Assembly: GCF_001913705.1 (NCBI RefSeq)
Contig: NZ_MKQD01000038.1
Location: forward strand, 62,001-126,000
Direction of reading: 5' to 3'
Length of the DNA: 64,000 nucleotides
Origin: Thalassotalea sp. PP2-459
GTDB lineage: Bacteria > Pseudomonadota > Gammaproteobacteria > Enterobacterales > Alteromonadaceae
Each line of letters starts with the position of its first letter. Position 1 is the stretch's first letter. This document shows, in pieces, positions 47,163 to 57,549 of the stretch. Position numbers and translations under genes: made by a program. The notes beneath the pieces are model-generated. The model had not been told where the DNA came from. It ran no database searches and saw only the letters and a program-made list of their open reading frames with translations.

Positions 47163-48518
47163 TTATAACCGCGATAAATCGTTAAAAAGAGCGATACTCA
47201 TCAAGCCCAATATGGCTAGTGTACCAAATTTAAAACCTATTTCTTGTACTTTTTCTGATACCGGTTTACCCGTTAAAAGCTCTATAAAGTAATAAACTAA
47301 ATGTCCGCCATCAAGTACTGGAACCGGTAAAATGTTAATTATGCCTAAATTAATACTAATTAGCGCTAAAAAGCCTAAAAAATAAACAAAACCATAACCT
47401 GCATGATCACCAGCACCTTGAGCTATTGCTATCGGACCGCTTAAATTCTTGACTGATACATCACCCGTCAATAATTTACCTATCATATCAAAACTTAGTG
47501 TCACAAGTTGCCATGTTTTTACTAAACTTTGCGTTAAGGCGTCAAATATACCGTACGATATCTCTATTTGATACGCTTTTGGGTAAGGATCAACCTTGGG
47601 TGCTAAACCTAAATAACCAACCGTTTTACCATTTACGTCTCTTGCCTGTGGCGTAACGTCAATAGTAAGCAATTTTCCGGCACGTTCTACGTCGAGCACG
47701 ATGGTTTGATTGGGGTAGCTTTTAATTAGTTCCGTAAATTTATGCCAATTATCTTTAATTTTTTCATTTTCAATCGCAAGTATTTGATCTGACTCTTGTA
47801 AACCTGCTTTATCGGCTGGGCTATTTTCCTCAACTAGCGCAATCTCAGTATACGTTTTCGGCATATATGGTCGTAAGCCGATACTTTCTATCGCTGATTG
47901 CTTTTCTGGTGAAAACTGCCAATCGGTGGTATTTAATTGATACTCTCTTACTGAGGCACTATCGCTTGATCGTATTTTAATACCAATGGTTTCTTCGCCC
48001 ATATTAGCAATTAACGCTAAATTTACTGCTTGCCAATCAATAGTATGTTGTCCTGCCACTTCGACAATTTCACTATTAGGCGTTAACAATGCCTGTTCAG
48101 CAATGGACGATGGCGTTATTTGCCCAATCACGGGCTTTACACTTGGCATACCAAGAATAAACATTAAATAAAAAGCGACAATGGCAAAAAGAAAGTTGGC
48201 TAATGGCCCAGCAGCAACAATCGCAATGCGTTGATAAACTGTTTTACTATTAAAAGTGGCATGTTTATCTGCATCATCAACGTCATCCACACGCTCATCT
48301 AGCATTTTCACGTAACCGCCAAGCGGGATCATTGCAATAACAAACTCAGTGCCATGTTTGTCACAGGTTCGCCATAAGGGTTTACCGAAACCGATAGCAA
48401 AGCGATGTACTTTCACGCCATTTTTACGCGCAACCCAAAAGTGGCCATATTCATGAACGGTAATTAAAATGCCCAATGCTACGATAAAAGACAAAAGATT
48501 CCATAAAAATTCAATCAT
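47163..48518 (-). CDS. rseP: Site-2 metalloprotease RseP
   Basis: RseP cleaves the anti-sigma factor RseA within the membrane and so activates sigma-E; it also clears leftover signal peptides. The zinc site HEYGH is in the first helix (near residue 22), with the third ligand in [12 protein letters not shown] near residue 400. Two PDZ domains lie between (one around [15 protein letters not shown], the second around [18 protein letters not shown]). The 451 residues compare with 450 in E. coli. The ATG overlaps the dxr stop (ATGA), so translation is coupled. Confidence 0.97.
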   Translation of the reverse strand: MIEFLWNLLSFIVALGILITVHEYGHFWVARKNGVKVHRFAIGFGKPLWRTCDKHGTEFVIAMIPLGGYVKMLDERVDDVDDADKHATFNSKTVYQRIAIVAAGPLANFLFAIVAFYLMFILGMPSVKPVIGQITPSSIAEQALLTPNSEIVEVAGQHTIDWQAVNLALIANMGEETIGIKIRSSDSASVREYQLNTTDWQFSPEKQSAIESIGLRPYMPKTYTEIALVEENSPADKAGLQESDQILAIENEKIKDNWHKFTELIKSYPNQTIVLDVERAGKLLTIDVTPQARDVNGKTVGYLGLAPKVDPYPKAYQIEISYGIFDALTQSLVKTWQLVTLSFDMIGKLLTGDVSVKNLSGPIAIAQGAGDHAGYGFVYFLGFLALISINLGIINILPVPVLDGGHLVYYFIELLTGKPVSEKVQEIGFKFGTLAILGLMSIALFNDLSRL

Positions 48519-49750
48519 GAATTACTTACCTTATTTTTGTCACTACCAGCTTTCATTATGATTAACACTTGTTCTCTGGCAAACTCACGAACGAGTATAT
48601 CCAATGCCACAACCTCTTCAATTGACTCTACCTGTTGTGAGACAAAATTTTTCACACAAGTTTCATTTATTTTGAAAATATCGGTAAATTTAACTTCTTT
48701 AGCTAAAAACGCAGATACTGCAACTTCGTTCGCAGCATTTAAAGCGGTGCATGCTCCTTGCCCATATTTGCAAGCCTCTATCGCTAACTTCAAATTAGGA
48801 TAGCGCTCATAATCTGGCTGTTCAAAATCAAACGAGGGGGTGCTAAAAAAATCTAACGGCTCTACGCCCGCATCAATTCTGTCAGGAAAGGCTAAAGCAT
48901 GTGCGATAGGCGTACGCATATCAGGGTTACCCATTTGCGCGATAACTGAGCCATCTTTATATTGCACCATAGAATGAATGGTACTTTGCGGATGCAATAC
49001 CACTTGAATATCGTCAGGAGACACATTAAATAACCATTTTGCTTCGATAAACTCCAACCCTTTATTCATCATCGTGGCTGAATCAACCGATATTTTCTTC
49101 CCCATATCCCAGTTAGGGTGTGAACATGCTTGTTCAGGCGTAACATGTTGAAGTTTTGCTTTATCGAGTGTTCTAAACGGTCCGCCTGAACCGGTAAGCA
49201 ACACTTTACTCACGCCATTTTTCTTAAGTTGACAATGACCTATCGCTTGTTGTTCATTGGAAGGTAAACACTGGAATATTGCATTATGTTCACTGTCAAT
49301 GGGCAACAATTGCGCTTGTGAATTATTAAGAGCATCAATAAAAATTTGTCCCGATGTGACTAACGCTTCTTTATTCGCTAGCAATACGCGCTTTCCGGCT
49401 TTAACCGCTGACAGGGTTGGTAATAACCCTGAAGCACCAACAATGGCAGCCATCACTGTGTCAACACTTTCACACCCAGCAATGTCAACAAGTGCATCAT
49501 GACCGCTATTTACATGAATATGTTCGAGTGAAACTTTTGCTAATTGAGCTTTTAAGTCGGCAGCAGCTGTAGGGTCTACCATAACGACTTTTTTAGGAAG
49601 AAATTGTTGGCACTGCTCTAGCATCAAAGCAACATTACTATTAGCAGATAAAGACACAACATTGAACTGGGTTTTATGACGCTTAATAACGTCAAGCGTA
49701 TTGGTGCCAATAGAGCCCGTTGAACCTAAAATTGAAACGTTACGTATCAT
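48515..49750 (-). CDS. dxr: 1-deoxy-D-xylulose 5-phosphate reductoisomerase Dxr
   Basis: Dxr (IspC) makes 2-C-methyl-D-erythritol 4-phosphate with NADPH in the MEP isoprenoid pathway and is the target of fosmidomycin. The N-terminal [17 protein letters not shown] binds [20 protein letters not shown] is conserved, and the metal and substrate site [15 protein letters not shown] is present, as is the catalytic loop segment [20 protein letters not shown]. The 411 residues compare with 398 in E. coli. It follows cdsA by 6 bp. Confidence 0.97.
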   Translation of the reverse strand: MIRNVSILGSTGSIGTNTLDVIKRHKTQFNVVSLSANSNVALMLEQCQQFLPKKVVMVDPTAAADLKAQLAKVSLEHIHVNSGHDALVDIAGCESVDTVMAAIVGASGLLPTLSAVKAGKRVLLANKEALVTSGQIFIDALNNSQAQLLPIDSEHNAIFQCLPSNEQQAIGHCQLKKNGVSKVLLTGSGGPFRTLDKAKLQHVTPEQACSHPNWDMGKKISVDSATMMNKGLEFIEAKWLFNVSPDDIQVVLHPQSTIHSMVQYKDGSVIAQMGNPDMRTPIAHALAFPDRIDAGVEPLDFFSTPSFDFEQPDYERYPNLKLAIEACKYGQGACTALNAANEVAVSAFLAKEVKFTDIFKINETCVKNFVSQQVESIEEVVALDILVREFAREQVLIIMKAGSDKNKVSNS

Positions 49751-49756
49751 ATAACT

Positions 49757-50626
49757 TTAAGACCATCCAAAAAAAGCGTAACACAGAGCAAATATTGGGG
49801 CTGTTGCCGTTAAGCTGTCAATACGATCAAGTACACCACCATGACCAGGTAAAATAGAACCACTGTCTTTAATGCCAGCTTGCCGTTTAAACATACTTTC
49901 ATTTAAATCGCCAAGCACTGAAATTGTTGTGATCAAGGCAGTAACACCAATAGCCGTTAAATATTGTTTACTTTGCCAATCCAAAAAATACCCAGCTATT
50001 GCAATTAATATACAGGCAAAAATAACACCGCCAATAAAACCTTCCATCGTTTTACCAGGGCTCACGTTGGGCATTAATTTATGTTTACCAATTGACTTAC
50101 CAACAAAATAAGCACCAATATCTGCAGCCCACACCATCAAAAATAAAAACATAATCAATTGTGCACCGTGATATGGGTCATCTTGATAATGATTTGTTCT
50201 TAACACCATAAATGCAAGCCAAGTAGGAACAAGTGTTAACCAACCAAATAAACCTCGCACTGAGCGATGACTTGACCAAAACTTACTACACCGAGGGTAT
50301 AAAAATGTTAACGTTGCAGATAAAAGCCACCACACGACAGCTAGCCATAATAAATAACTGACATGTTGATTTAACACCATGGGATCTTGCCATAACGCAA
50401 ACAAAGGTATTTGATACCATAATAAGGAAATTAACGTAACAGTGGCCACAACGAACGCCAAACGCCGACGGTTGTTTTTAAAGCCCATTAAAGGCCCCCA
50501 TTCCCACGCTCCGATGGCCATCACCACCATAATGAAATAAGCAAAATGTTCCAGCGACATATAAAAAATAGCCCAAATTGCTAATGGGGCTAATGCCAAA
50601 GCTGTAATAATACGTTTTAATAACAA
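49757..50626 (-). CDS. cdsA: Phosphatidate cytidylyltransferase CdsA
   Basis: CdsA forms CDP-diacylglycerol from phosphatidate and CTP, the branch point of phospholipid synthesis. It is an inner-membrane protein of 289 residues with about eight hydrophobic helices. The C-terminal signature is complete: SVLGDLNESMFKRQAGIKDSG and LPGHGGVLDRIDSL. It lies between uppS and dxr, in the conserved order. Confidence 0.97.
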   Translation of the reverse strand: MLLKRIITALALAPLAIWAIFYMSLEHFAYFIMVVMAIGAWEWGPLMGFKNNRRRLAFVVATVTLISLLWYQIPLFALWQDPMVLNQHVSYLLWLAVVWWLLSATLTFLYPRCSKFWSSHRSVRGLFGWLTLVPTWLAFMVLRTNHYQDDPYHGAQLIMFLFLMVWAADIGAYFVGKSIGKHKLMPNVSPGKTMEGFIGGVIFACILIAIAGYFLDWQSKQYLTAIGVTALITTISVLGDLNESMFKRQAGIKDSGSILPGHGGVLDRIDSLTATAPIFALCYAFFGWS

Positions 50627-50658
50627 AAGATAACCCTTATATATGTAATTGTTGGTTG

Positions 50659-51411
50659 TTATCTGTTTTCCTTAACTTGGTCACCCGTTTGACCAAAGCG
50701 CCTTTCTCGGCCACTAAAGCTTGCTAAAGCTTCACAAAAAGCCTGTTCTTGAAAATCAGGCCATAAAATATCGGTAAAATAAAACTCGGCATATGCTGCT
50801 TGCCATAATAAGAAATTACTGATCCTGTAATCACCACCAGTTCTGATTAACAAATCAAGCTCCGGCAAGTCAGCTAAGCTGGTATATTGATCAATGCTTG
50901 CCTCAGTGATGTCTTGCACATCGATATTACCCTGCTGAACTTCAATGGCGAGTTTTTGAGCCGCTTGAGTGATATCCCAACGACCTCCATAATTTGCCGC
51001 CACCGACAATACCATGGCATCGTTCTTATGTGTTAGCTTTTCTGCTGCAGTAATTTTCTCTTGCAAAGAGGATGAAAATTTTGAGGTATCACCAATAACT
51101 TGGAAACGGATATTATTTTTATGTAGCTTCTTAACTTCACGCGTTAGCACTAACATAAATAAATCCATTAATACGCCTACTTCTTGCTCCGGACGACGCC
51201 AATTTTCACTACTGAAAGCAAACAAGGTTAGCGCTTTCACGCCTTGTTTTCTCGCGGTAGAAACCACAGCACGAACCGATTCGACGCCATTTTTATGACC
51301 CACAACACGCGATTTACCACGTTGTTGCGCCCATCTACCATTACCGTCCATGATGATGGCAACATGTTGGGGGGTAAGATCAATATTGTCAGCATTTAAT
51401 GATTGTGACAC
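50659..51411 (-). CDS. uppS: Undecaprenyl diphosphate synthase UppS (IspU)
   Basis: UppS extends farnesyl diphosphate with eight isoprene units to make the lipid carrier for peptidoglycan and O-antigen. The cis-prenyltransferase signatures are [18 protein letters not shown] with the catalytic Asp, [13 protein letters not shown], and near the C-terminus [20 protein letters not shown] choose GTG 51411 (250 residues; E. coli 253), which has GGAG 5 nt upstream, over the longer TTG frame at 51435 that runs close to the frr terminator. It heads the uppS-cdsA-dxr-rseP-bamA-skp operon. Confidence 0.95.
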   Translation of the reverse strand: MSQSLNADNIDLTPQHVAIIMDGNGRWAQQRGKSRVVGHKNGVESVRAVVSTARKQGVKALTLFAFSSENWRRPEQEVGVLMDLFMLVLTREVKKLHKNNIRFQVIGDTSKFSSSLQEKITAAEKLTHKNDAMVLSVAANYGGRWDITQAAQKLAIEVQQGNIDVQDITEASIDQYTSLADLPELDLLIRTGGDYRISNFLLWQAAYAEFYFTDILWPDFQEQAFCEALASFSGRERRFGQTGDQVKENR

Positions 51412-51444
51412 AAAAACTCCATTGACAATCAACAAGATATAAAA

Positions 51445-51470
51445 AACGCCGCAGTGGTAGCTGCGACGTT
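51445..51470 (-). terminator. Terminator of frr
   Basis: Stem AACG..GCAG (51445-51454) / CTGC..CGTT (51461-51470) with an internal 2-nt mismatch, followed on the minus strand by T6. It lies about 20 bp after the frr stop and 34 bp before the uppS start. Confidence 0.8.
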
Positions 51471-51488
51471 ATTACATACTTTTAAGCG

Positions 51489-52046
51489 TTAAATTTCCAT
51501 TAACTCTGCTTCTTTATCAGCAAGAATTTCATCGACTTGCTTGATATAAATATCGGTAATTTTTTGCACTTCATCTTCTGACTGGTGCATTTCATCATCA
51601 CTAATTTCTTTTTCTTTATTCAGTGTTTTAATGTCAGAATTTGCATCACGACGAATATTACGAATAGCAATTTTGCCGTTTTCACCTTCACCTTTTACCA
51701 CTTTTACTAAATCTTTACGACGTTCTTCTGTCAGTGGCGGTAACGGGATTCGAATTAATGTGCCTTGCGATGAAGGATTCAATCCTAGATCAGAGGACAT
51801 AATTGCTTTCTCTACTGCTGATATCATGCTTTTATCAAAAACAGTCACTGCAATAGTACGAGCATCAGGAACTGAAACATTACCCACTTGATTAAGCGGC
51901 GTATCAACACCGTAATACTCAATAGTAATATTATCTAAAAGTGAAGCATGGGCACGGCCTGTTCTTACTTTATTTAAGCTATTTTTAAGTGAATCAATGC
52001 TTTTTTTCATGCGCTCTTGCGCATCTTGTTTGATTTCTTCAATCAC
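51489..52046 (-). CDS. frr: Ribosome recycling factor Frr
   Basis: Frr splits the post-termination ribosome together with EF-G. With the GTG start at 52046 (AAGGA 8 nt upstream) the protein has 185 residues, the same as in E. coli, and starts at the [19 protein letters not shown] segment. The longer TTG or ATG frame to 52070 would abut the pyrH stop without a family match. Conserved: [31 protein letters not shown] and [11 protein letters not shown]. It follows pyrH and ends in its own terminator. Confidence 0.96.
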   Translation of the reverse strand: MIEEIKQDAQERMKKSIDSLKNSLNKVRTGRAHASLLDNITIEYYGVDTPLNQVGNVSVPDARTIAVTVFDKSMISAVEKAIMSSDLGLNPSSQGTLIRIPLPPLTEERRKDLVKVVKGEGENGKIAIRNIRRDANSDIKTLNKEKEISDDEMHQSEDEVQKITDIYIKQVDEILADKEAELMEI

Positions 52047-52070
52047 GTTGATAATCCTTACGTTGTACAA

Positions 52071-52811
52071 TTATGCTAAGTTTTCTGCATGATCTATGAT
52101 GGTACCTTCTTCGTTCCCCATGATCACAGCTTTCAACGCACCTGGTTTATTCATGTTAAATACACGTAAAGGCATACTATGGTCTCTAGCCAAAGTAAAT
52201 GCCGCCAAGTCCATTACTTTTAATTCTTTTTCTAGTACTTCCTGGTACGTTAAATGTTTATAGAGTTCGGCTTCAGGGTTTTTTACGGGATCATCAGAAA
52301 AGATACCATCAACTTTAGTTGCTTTTAAAACAACATCAGCTTCAATTTCTATGCCTCTAAGGCAGGCTGCAGAATCAGTTGTAAAGAACGGATTACCAGT
52401 ACCTGCACTGAAAATAACGACCCGGCCAGACTTTAATAAACTGATGGCTTCAGCCCAGTTATACGTATCACATACCCCGGCTAAATCAATCGCTGACATC
52501 AAACGCGCATTAACAAACGCACGATGAAGCGCATCACGCATGGCTAAACCGTTCATGACTGTCGCTAACATACCCATTTGGTCACCAACTACGCGATTCA
52601 TCCCTGCTTCTGCAAGGCCTGCACCGCGAAACAAATTTCCGCCACCAATAACAAGTCCAACTTGTATATCCATTTCAACAAGTTCTTTAATTTCTTGTGC
52701 CATACGATCCAATATTTTAGGATCGATACCGAATCCTTCATCGCCCATTAAGGCTTCACCACTGAGTTTTAATAGGATGCGACGATATGTTGGTTTAGGA
52801 TTGGTGCTCAT
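52071..52811 (-). CDS. pyrH: UMP kinase PyrH
   Basis: PyrH phosphorylates UMP to UDP. It is an amino-acid-kinase-fold enzyme with [40 protein letters not shown] and [17 protein letters not shown] choose ATG 52811 ([11 protein letters not shown], 246 residues; E. coli 241) over the frame start at 52868, whose extra 19 residues would read through the tsf terminator. It precedes frr, in the conserved order tsf-pyrH-frr. Confidence 0.96.
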   Translation of the reverse strand: MSTNPKPTYRRILLKLSGEALMGDEGFGIDPKILDRMAQEIKELVEMDIQVGLVIGGGNLFRGAGLAEAGMNRVVGDQMGMLATVMNGLAMRDALHRAFVNARLMSAIDLAGVCDTYNWAEAISLLKSGRVVIFSAGTGNPFFTTDSAACLRGIEIEADVVLKATKVDGIFSDDPVKNPEAELYKHLTYQEVLEKELKVMDLAAFTLARDHSMPLRVFNMNKPGALKAVIMGNEEGTIIDHAENLA

Positions 52812-52858
52812 ATAAAAAACATTCCTGTGTTGATGTAATGCTAATATAGCTGATAAAA

Positions 52859-52890
52859 AAATAGCCACGGTTTTATGACCGCGGCTATTT
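52859..52890 (-). terminator. Terminator of the rpsB-tsf operon
   Basis: AAATAGCC (52859-52866) and GGCTATTT (52883-52890) with an inner CGG/CCG pair and one mismatch; on the minus strand a T7 run follows. It lies 76 bp after the tsf stop. Confidence 0.88.
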
Positions 52891-52965
52891 TAATACGTTT
52901 AGCGAACTATCGGAAGTCTAAATAATAAAAAGAGTGTTTTCACTCAATTATTAGCCAACTTTCGA

Positions 52966-53799
52966 TTAAGATTTAGCCGCAGCAATTTGTGCTTCAACTT
53001 CAGCAGCAAAATCTTCTTCTTTTCTTTCAATACCTTCACCTACTTCTAAGCGAATGAATGAAGAAACAGAAACGCCTTTCTCTTTTAATACGTCGCCAAC
53101 GGTACGCTTAGGTTCCATGATGAACGCTTGACCAGTAAGTGAGATTTCACCAGTAAACTTCTTCATACGGCCTGTAACCATCTTTTCAGCGATTTCAGCA
53201 GGCTTACCTTCGTTCATTGCGATGTCAATTTGAATTGCTTTTTCTTTCTCTACAACTTCAGCAGGTACATCTTCTGGGTTTACATACTCAGGCTTTGAAG
53301 CCGCAACATGCATTGCAACGTGTTTAAGTGATTCTGCATCACCTTCACCCGCTACAACAACACCAATTTTTGCGCCATGCTTATAAGAGGCAGAAGCACC
53401 ATCAACATAAGCTACACGACGTACATTGATATTTTCACCAATTTTAGCAACAAGTGCGATACGCTTTTCTTCAAATTGTGCTTGTAGCTCTTCAATTGAA
53501 GGCTTAGACGCAGCAGCTGCAGCAACAACTTCATTAGCAAAGGCTAAGAAGTTTTCATCTTTTGCAACGAAATCAGTTTGACAGTTAACTTCAACTAGAG
53601 CACCGTCTTTGATCATGATTTGCCCTTCAGCAGCGATGTTACCTGCTTTTTTAGCAGCTTTCGCTTGGCCTGATTTACGCATGTTTTCAATGGCTAAATC
53701 GATATCGCCGTCTGTTTCTTGTAAGGCTTTCTTACAATCCATCATACCAGCGCCAGTACGTTCACGTAATTCTTTAACTAGAGCAGCAGTAATTGCCAT
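52966..53799 (-). CDS. tsf: Elongation factor Ts
   Basis: EF-Ts exchanges GDP for GTP on EF-Tu. The 277 residues begin with the UBA-like domain ([20 protein letters not shown]) and contain the exchange motif [14 protein letters not shown] (the TDFV sequence). The C-terminal dimerisation module and [21 protein letters not shown] are present. E. coli EF-Ts has 283 residues. It follows rpsB by 90 bp in the same operon. Confidence 0.98.
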   Translation of the reverse strand: MAITAALVKELRERTGAGMMDCKKALQETDGDIDLAIENMRKSGQAKAAKKAGNIAAEGQIMIKDGALVEVNCQTDFVAKDENFLAFANEVVAAAAASKPSIEELQAQFEEKRIALVAKIGENINVRRVAYVDGASASYKHGAKIGVVVAGEGDAESLKHVAMHVAASKPEYVNPEDVPAEVVEKEKAIQIDIAMNEGKPAEIAEKMVTGRMKKFTGEISLTGQAFIMEPKRTVGDVLKEKGVSVSSFIRLEVGEGIERKEEDFAAEVEAQIAAAKS

Positions 53800-53889
53800 G
53801 AGTTAATTCCTCAAAATTCGAATAAGTTTTAACAGATTGCCACAACAGCATGACGCTATTATGGCAATCGACATGTGTTGAAAAGTGAA

Positions 53890-54618
53890 TTATTCAGCTT
53901 CTACGAAACCGTCTTTTTCAGCTTGAACAGCGATGTTTTGCTCACGGCCTTCTAATACAGCATTAGCTGCAGAATCAGTGTAAAGCGTTACTGCACGAAT
54001 GGCGTCGTCGTTACCAGGCACAATGTAATCGATACCGTCTGGGTTAGAGTTAGTATCAACAATTGAGATTACTGGAATACCTAGGTTGTTTGCTTCTTTA
54101 ACAGCAATGTGCTCGTGGTCAGCATCAATCATGAAAATAGCGTCTGGTAAGCCGCCCATGTTTTTGATACCACCAAGGCTTTTCTCAAGCTTTTCCATTT
54201 CACGTGTACGCATTAATGCTTCTTTCTTAGTTAATGCTTCGAAAGTACCATCAGTGCTTTGTGATTCAAGATCTTTTAAACGCTTGATTGATTGACGAAC
54301 TGTTTTCCAGTTAGTCAACATACCACCTAACCAACGGTGGTTAACGTAGAATTGGTCACACTTAATAGCAGCATCTTTAATTGCTTCACTTGCAGCACGC
54401 TTAGTACCAACAAATAATACTTTACCTTTTTTCGATGAAACACCAGATAAGAAAGATAAGGCTTCGTTGAACATAGGAACTGTTTGCTCTAAGTTGATAA
54501 TATGAACTTTATCACGAGCACCAAAAATGTAAGATTTCATTTTTGGGTTCCAGTAGCGAGTTTTGTGACCGAAGTGAACACCTGCTTTAAGCATGTCACG
54601 CATTGATACGTTTGGCAT
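53890..54618 (-). CDS. rpsB: 30S ribosomal protein S2
   Basis: RpsB binds the small subunit head-platform region with S1. The 242 residues (E. coli 241) show [35 protein letters not shown]-like [17 protein letters not shown] and [19 protein letters not shown]. It is the first gene of the rpsB-tsf operon, preceded by a structured leader at 54633-54684 and a promoter-like region. The start is ATG 54618 with an AAAGGAAA Shine-Dalgarno site. Confidence 0.98.
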   Translation of the reverse strand: MPNVSMRDMLKAGVHFGHKTRYWNPKMKSYIFGARDKVHIINLEQTVPMFNEALSFLSGVSSKKGKVLFVGTKRAASEAIKDAAIKCDQFYVNHRWLGGMLTNWKTVRQSIKRLKDLESQSTDGTFEALTKKEALMRTREMEKLEKSLGGIKNMGGLPDAIFMIDADHEHIAVKEANNLGIPVISIVDTNSNPDGIDYIVPGNDDAIRAVTLYTDSAANAVLEGREQNIAVQAEKDGFVEAE

Positions 54619-54950
54619 AATATTTTCCTTTTGGGGTTAAGCGTTCATACACCCAATATATTCGACGCGAAAATCGCGCACCCCGATATATCTTTGCTAG
54701 ATGTATGTGAGTTTAAGTAGTAGGCATTCATTATTGAATACCTCGTTATTGTAAAACCAACACAATAACAATTTACTTGTGTACTGTGTCAGTTTTAGCG
54801 GCGCACTTTATACCATAAAGTGGAATATTTGAACAGCACTTTTTATTTTCACTGCTGCATTATTCATTATTATAAAGAGATAACGGATGCATATTTACCC
54901 TATTCGCGATAAAATTAGTGTATTCTTACACTCAGGTTTTTAGTTTTACT
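54619..54950 (-). other. Intergenic region: rpsB leader and promoter
   Basis: The 332 bp between rpsB and the divergent DsbA-like gene hold the rpsB leader hairpins (54633-54684). A minus-strand TATAAA -10 candidate (in plus orientation at about 54809-54814) with a weak TGTTCA -35 17 bp away is followed by a GC-rich discriminator GTGCGCCGC, as seen at stringently controlled ribosomal promoters. No other ORF is supported. Confidence 0.5.
54633..54684 (-). promoter_or_regulatory. Structured rpsB 5' leader (S2 autoregulation candidate)
   Basis: On the minus strand GGGG (54684-54681) and CCCC (54636-54633) enclose a hairpin CGCGATTTTCGCG (54666-54678) and end 14 bases before the rpsB ATG. This is consistent with the S2-type leader of gammaproteobacteria that represses rpsB-tsf when S2 is in excess. 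The match to that family is by layout only and was not checked by a covariance model. Confidence 0.5.
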
Positions 54951-55556
54951 ATGTCCGCAGAAATTTTCTTTATTTATGACAGTCATTGCCCATGGAGCTA
55001 TGCTGCCAGCCCTTTACTTGCCGAAATCGCAAAAGCCCGCAATGACATTACGATTCATACTTTACACTGTGCTTATTATCATGGTGATAACGCTGTAGAT
55101 GCAGCAAAATTGAAAGACATAGAGTCATTATCAACCGTTACCTTTAGTGACGCATATAAACAACAATGTGAACAAAGACAAGATTCTACGTTAATAGCAA
55201 ACTTAATGAGTTGGGTAGAACAAAAAGCACAAGGAAAAGCGCTGAATTTATTAGCTAACCTTCAAGAGCAACATTTTAAACATGGTAATGCACTTTCTTC
55301 AGAACAAGATGTTAAACCTACCATCGACACACTAAAATTATCTCCACCAGCAAAAAGCTTAAGAGCAAGCAAACTCTGTAAAGAAGCTGAGTATGCCATA
55401 GGTGATATCGATGAAATTCAACAAATTATTGGTACGCAAGCTATTCCTGCTTTGTTATTAGCAGTAGATGATGAGTTAATACTTTTAAATCACAACTTGT
55501 ATATTGGCCAACCAAAGAAAATAGTTGATGCCATAGCAATAGAATTAGACGAATAA
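54951..55556 (+). CDS. DsbA-like thioredoxin-fold protein with CPWS in place of CxxC
   Basis: A 201-residue protein of the DsbA/FrnE/2-hydroxychromene-isomerase superfamily: IFFIYDSHCPWSYAASPLL at the N-terminus is the active-site helix, and the C-terminal TQAIPALLLAVDDE carries the cis-proline. The motif is CPWS, so the resolving cysteine of a disulfide oxidoreductase is missing and only Cys13 remains. No signal peptide is seen, so it is cytosolic. I choose ATG 54951 rather than the GTG at 54918. It is a single gene diverging from rpsB, convergent with rpsO. Function: unknown; a glutathione-dependent or isomerase role is possible. Confidence 0.8.
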   Translation: MSAEIFFIYDSHCPWSYAASPLLAEIAKARNDITIHTLHCAYYHGDNAVDAAKLKDIESLSTVTFSDAYKQQCEQRQDSTLIANLMSWVEQKAQGKALNLLANLQEQHFKHGNALSSEQDVKPTIDTLKLSPPAKSLRASKLCKEAEYAIGDIDEIQQIIGTQAIPALLLAVDDELILLNHNLYIGQPKKIVDAIAIELDE

Positions 55557-55593
55557 TACCTATTGATGTAATTTTTGATGTACACAAAAAAGT

Positions 55594-55620
55594 AAAAAAG
55601 GAGCCATTGGCTCCTTTTTT
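55594..55620. terminator. Bidirectional terminator between the DsbA-like gene and rpsO
   Basis: AAAAAAGGAGCC (55594-55605) ATT GGCTCCTTTTTT (55609-55620), a 12-bp perfect stem with a 3-nt loop and A/T tracts on both sides. It ends both convergent genes. Confidence 0.92.
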
Positions 55621-55636
55621 ATCAAGTCAGCATCGA

Positions 55637-55906
55637 TTAACGACGTAGACCTAATTTAGCGATTAATGCTGAATAACGTTCAACATTTTTGCCTTTTAAG
55701 TAATCAAGTAACTTACGACGTTGGCTAACCATGCGTAATAAACCACGACGAGAGTGGTGATCATGGATGTGCTCTTTGAAGTGACCTTGTAAGTGGTTGA
55801 TTTGAGTTGTTAACAAAGCAACTTGAACTTCCGGTGAACCTGTATCACCTTCTTTTGTTGCGTATTCAGCAACGATAGCTGCTTTTTGCTCTACTGATAA
55901 AGACAT
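55637..55906 (-). CDS. rpsO: 30S ribosomal protein S15
   Basis: RpsO binds 16S rRNA early in assembly of the central domain. The 89 residues (same as E. coli) include [45 protein letters not shown] and the Lys/Arg-rich end. It follows truB by 141 bp. The leader may carry the S15 autoregulatory pseudoknot, but I could not show it by eye. Confidence 0.98.
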   Translation of the reverse strand: MSLSVEQKAAIVAEYATKEGDTGSPEVQVALLTTQINHLQGHFKEHIHDHHSRRGLLRMVSQRRKLLDYLKGKNVERYSALIAKLGLRR

Positions 55907-56047
55907 AGTTTATACCTTAAATTAGTGTTTAAAAATCGCGTCAAGCCGAACACTAAACCAGCAAGACGTTCTAAAAGAGCGCGTATTCTACCAACAAACA
56001 TTAATTTTGCAATATTTATTCGCACTAAGCCCTATTGCTAATAGCAG

Positions 56048-56995
56048 TTAAGTTGGCTCTACAACGGTAATTCGCTTTGGCGCAACTAAGCCATTATCAT
56101 CAATAACACCAACACCAATAAATTCAGGTTCATTGTCATTATCAATATAAACTTGCACTACTCCATCACTTGGTGCATTTGCTGCTTGCACGGGGTTTCC
56201 TCTTCTTAAAAAAGCTGCACTCATGTCATCAACAGATACTGAGGGTAAATCAACCACTGCTGTATTCATCGGTAATAATAATGGGTCAAGTAATGACGAT
56301 GGTGAAATATCTTGCTCTTTAGCTTCTGCTAATAGTGTTTCAAGCTGCGTCAATGTAACCATTTTATCACGGGGATAACTGCCAACACTCACACGCCTAA
56401 GCGCGCTAACATGAGCACCACAACCTAACAATTCGCCTAAATCATCAACAATAGTACGAATATAAGTCCCTTTGGATACATGTATTTCTAGTTCTACTTC
56501 GCCATCTTCAATGCGTAATACTTCTAAATTAAACACTTCTATCTCACGTGACTCACGTGGTACTTCTATGCCTTCGCGTGCATATTTATAAAGAGGCTGA
56601 CCTTGATATTTCAATGCTGAAAACATTGACGGTATTTGCTGCGTTTTGCCACGAAAGCTATCAAGTGCTGTTAAAATTTGTGCTTCACTGACATTAACTG
56701 GCTTTTCTGAAACAATATCGCCATCAATATCACTGGTTGTGGTTCTAACGCCAAGCTTTGCGGTCACTTGATAGGTTTTGTCTGTATCTAATAGAAACTG
56801 AGAAAACTTAGTCGCCTCTCCTAAACAAATCGGCAACATACCTGTTGCTAACGGATCAAGCGCACCTGTATGTCCAGCCTTCTGTGCAAAATAAATGTGT
56901 TTAACGTTTTGTAAGGCTTTATTCGATGAAATATCATAAGGCTTATCAAGTAATACAATACCGTTGACCGGCCTTCCTTTTCTTCTTTTTGCCAT
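56048..56995 (-). CDS. truB: tRNA pseudouridine(55) synthase TruB
   Basis: TruB makes pseudouridine 55 in the T loop of nearly all tRNAs. Catalytic Asp is in [14 protein letters not shown] near residue 46-48, and [13 protein letters not shown] at the N-terminus, [13 protein letters not shown] and [15 protein letters not shown] follow. The C-terminal PUA-like part gives 315 residues (E. coli 314). Its start overlaps the rbfA stop by one base, so the two are coupled. Confidence 0.97.
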   Translation of the reverse strand: MAKRRKGRPVNGIVLLDKPYDISSNKALQNVKHIYFAQKAGHTGALDPLATGMLPICLGEATKFSQFLLDTDKTYQVTAKLGVRTTTSDIDGDIVSEKPVNVSEAQILTALDSFRGKTQQIPSMFSALKYQGQPLYKYAREGIEVPRESREIEVFNLEVLRIEDGEVELEIHVSKGTYIRTIVDDLGELLGCGAHVSALRRVSVGSYPRDKMVTLTQLETLLAEAKEQDISPSSLLDPLLLPMNTAVVDLPSVSVDDMSAAFLRRGNPVQAANAPSDGVVQVYIDNDNEPEFIGVGVIDDNGLVAPKRITVVEPT

Positions 56996-57387
56996 TACTC
57001 GTCATCACCTTTATGCTTTGACTTTCGCTGCTCATCGTCAGCAACAGCCTGATCAACAAGCGAAGACATACGCACACCTTCAACCATTGATTTGTCATAT
57101 ACAAAGCGTAATTCAGGCATAATTCTCGCTTTAATGCGTTTTGCTAATAAGCTCCGAATAAAACCCGATGCTTCATTTAGAAGTGCAATAGACTGCTCAG
57201 CATCTTGCCCTTCTAGCGTAAAAAAGGTGACGTAAATTTTGGCATAGGCAAGATCACGAGTAACCTCAACTGCATTAACCGTTACCATACCCAAACGTGG
57301 ATCTTTTACTTCACGTTGAATGATCATTGCCACTTCTTTTTGAATTTCCTGACCTACGCGATCAGTGCGTGAGAAATCTCTACTCAT
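56995..57387 (-). CDS. rbfA: Ribosome-binding factor A
   Basis: RbfA binds the immature 30S subunit near the 5' helix of 16S rRNA and is needed at low temperature. The 130-residue protein has the KH-like fold signature [45 protein letters not shown] and [14 protein letters not shown] (each a short stretch). It lies after infB with a 162-bp gap that holds hairpins, and ends in the overlap with truB. Confidence 0.97.
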   Translation of the reverse strand: MSRDFSRTDRVGQEIQKEVAMIIQREVKDPRLGMVTVNAVEVTRDLAYAKIYVTFFTLEGQDAEQSIALLNEASGFIRSLLAKRIKARIMPELRFVYDKSMVEGVRMSSLVDQAVADDEQRKSKHKGDDE

Positions 57388-57427
57388 AGAAACCCCGATT
57401 CAATATAAACTCTTATGAAATCAAAAC

Positions 57428-57442
57428 GGGGGCAAAGCCCCC
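57428..57442 (-). terminator. GC-rich hairpin between infB and rbfA
   Basis: GGGGGC AAA GCCCCC, 6-bp stem and 3-nt loop. On the minus strand GTTTTGATTT follows, which is a weak T tract. It may reduce read-through from infB into rbfA-truB. Confidence 0.55.
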
Positions 57443-57489
57443 ATTTCATTATACTATTTTTCAACACCGTCAAAATCTAGTTGTGCGTT

Positions 57490-57538
57490 ATTGTTCTCCC
57501 CTTTATTTTAATTCAACTTAAAAATAAAGGGGAACAAT
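57490..57538. repeat. Long imperfect palindrome in the infB-rbfA gap
   Basis: CCCCTTTATTTT (57498-57509) pairs with AAAATAAAGGGG (57521-57532). After a 2-nt bulge, ATTGTT (57490-57495) pairs with AACAAT (57533-57538). The 18 pairs form a strong hairpin in the transcript with an 11-nt loop, 11 bp after the infB stop. It has no T tract, so it is more likely an RNA-processing or 3'-end-protecting structure than a terminator. Confidence 0.7.
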
Positions 57539-57549
57539 ATCATTAAACA

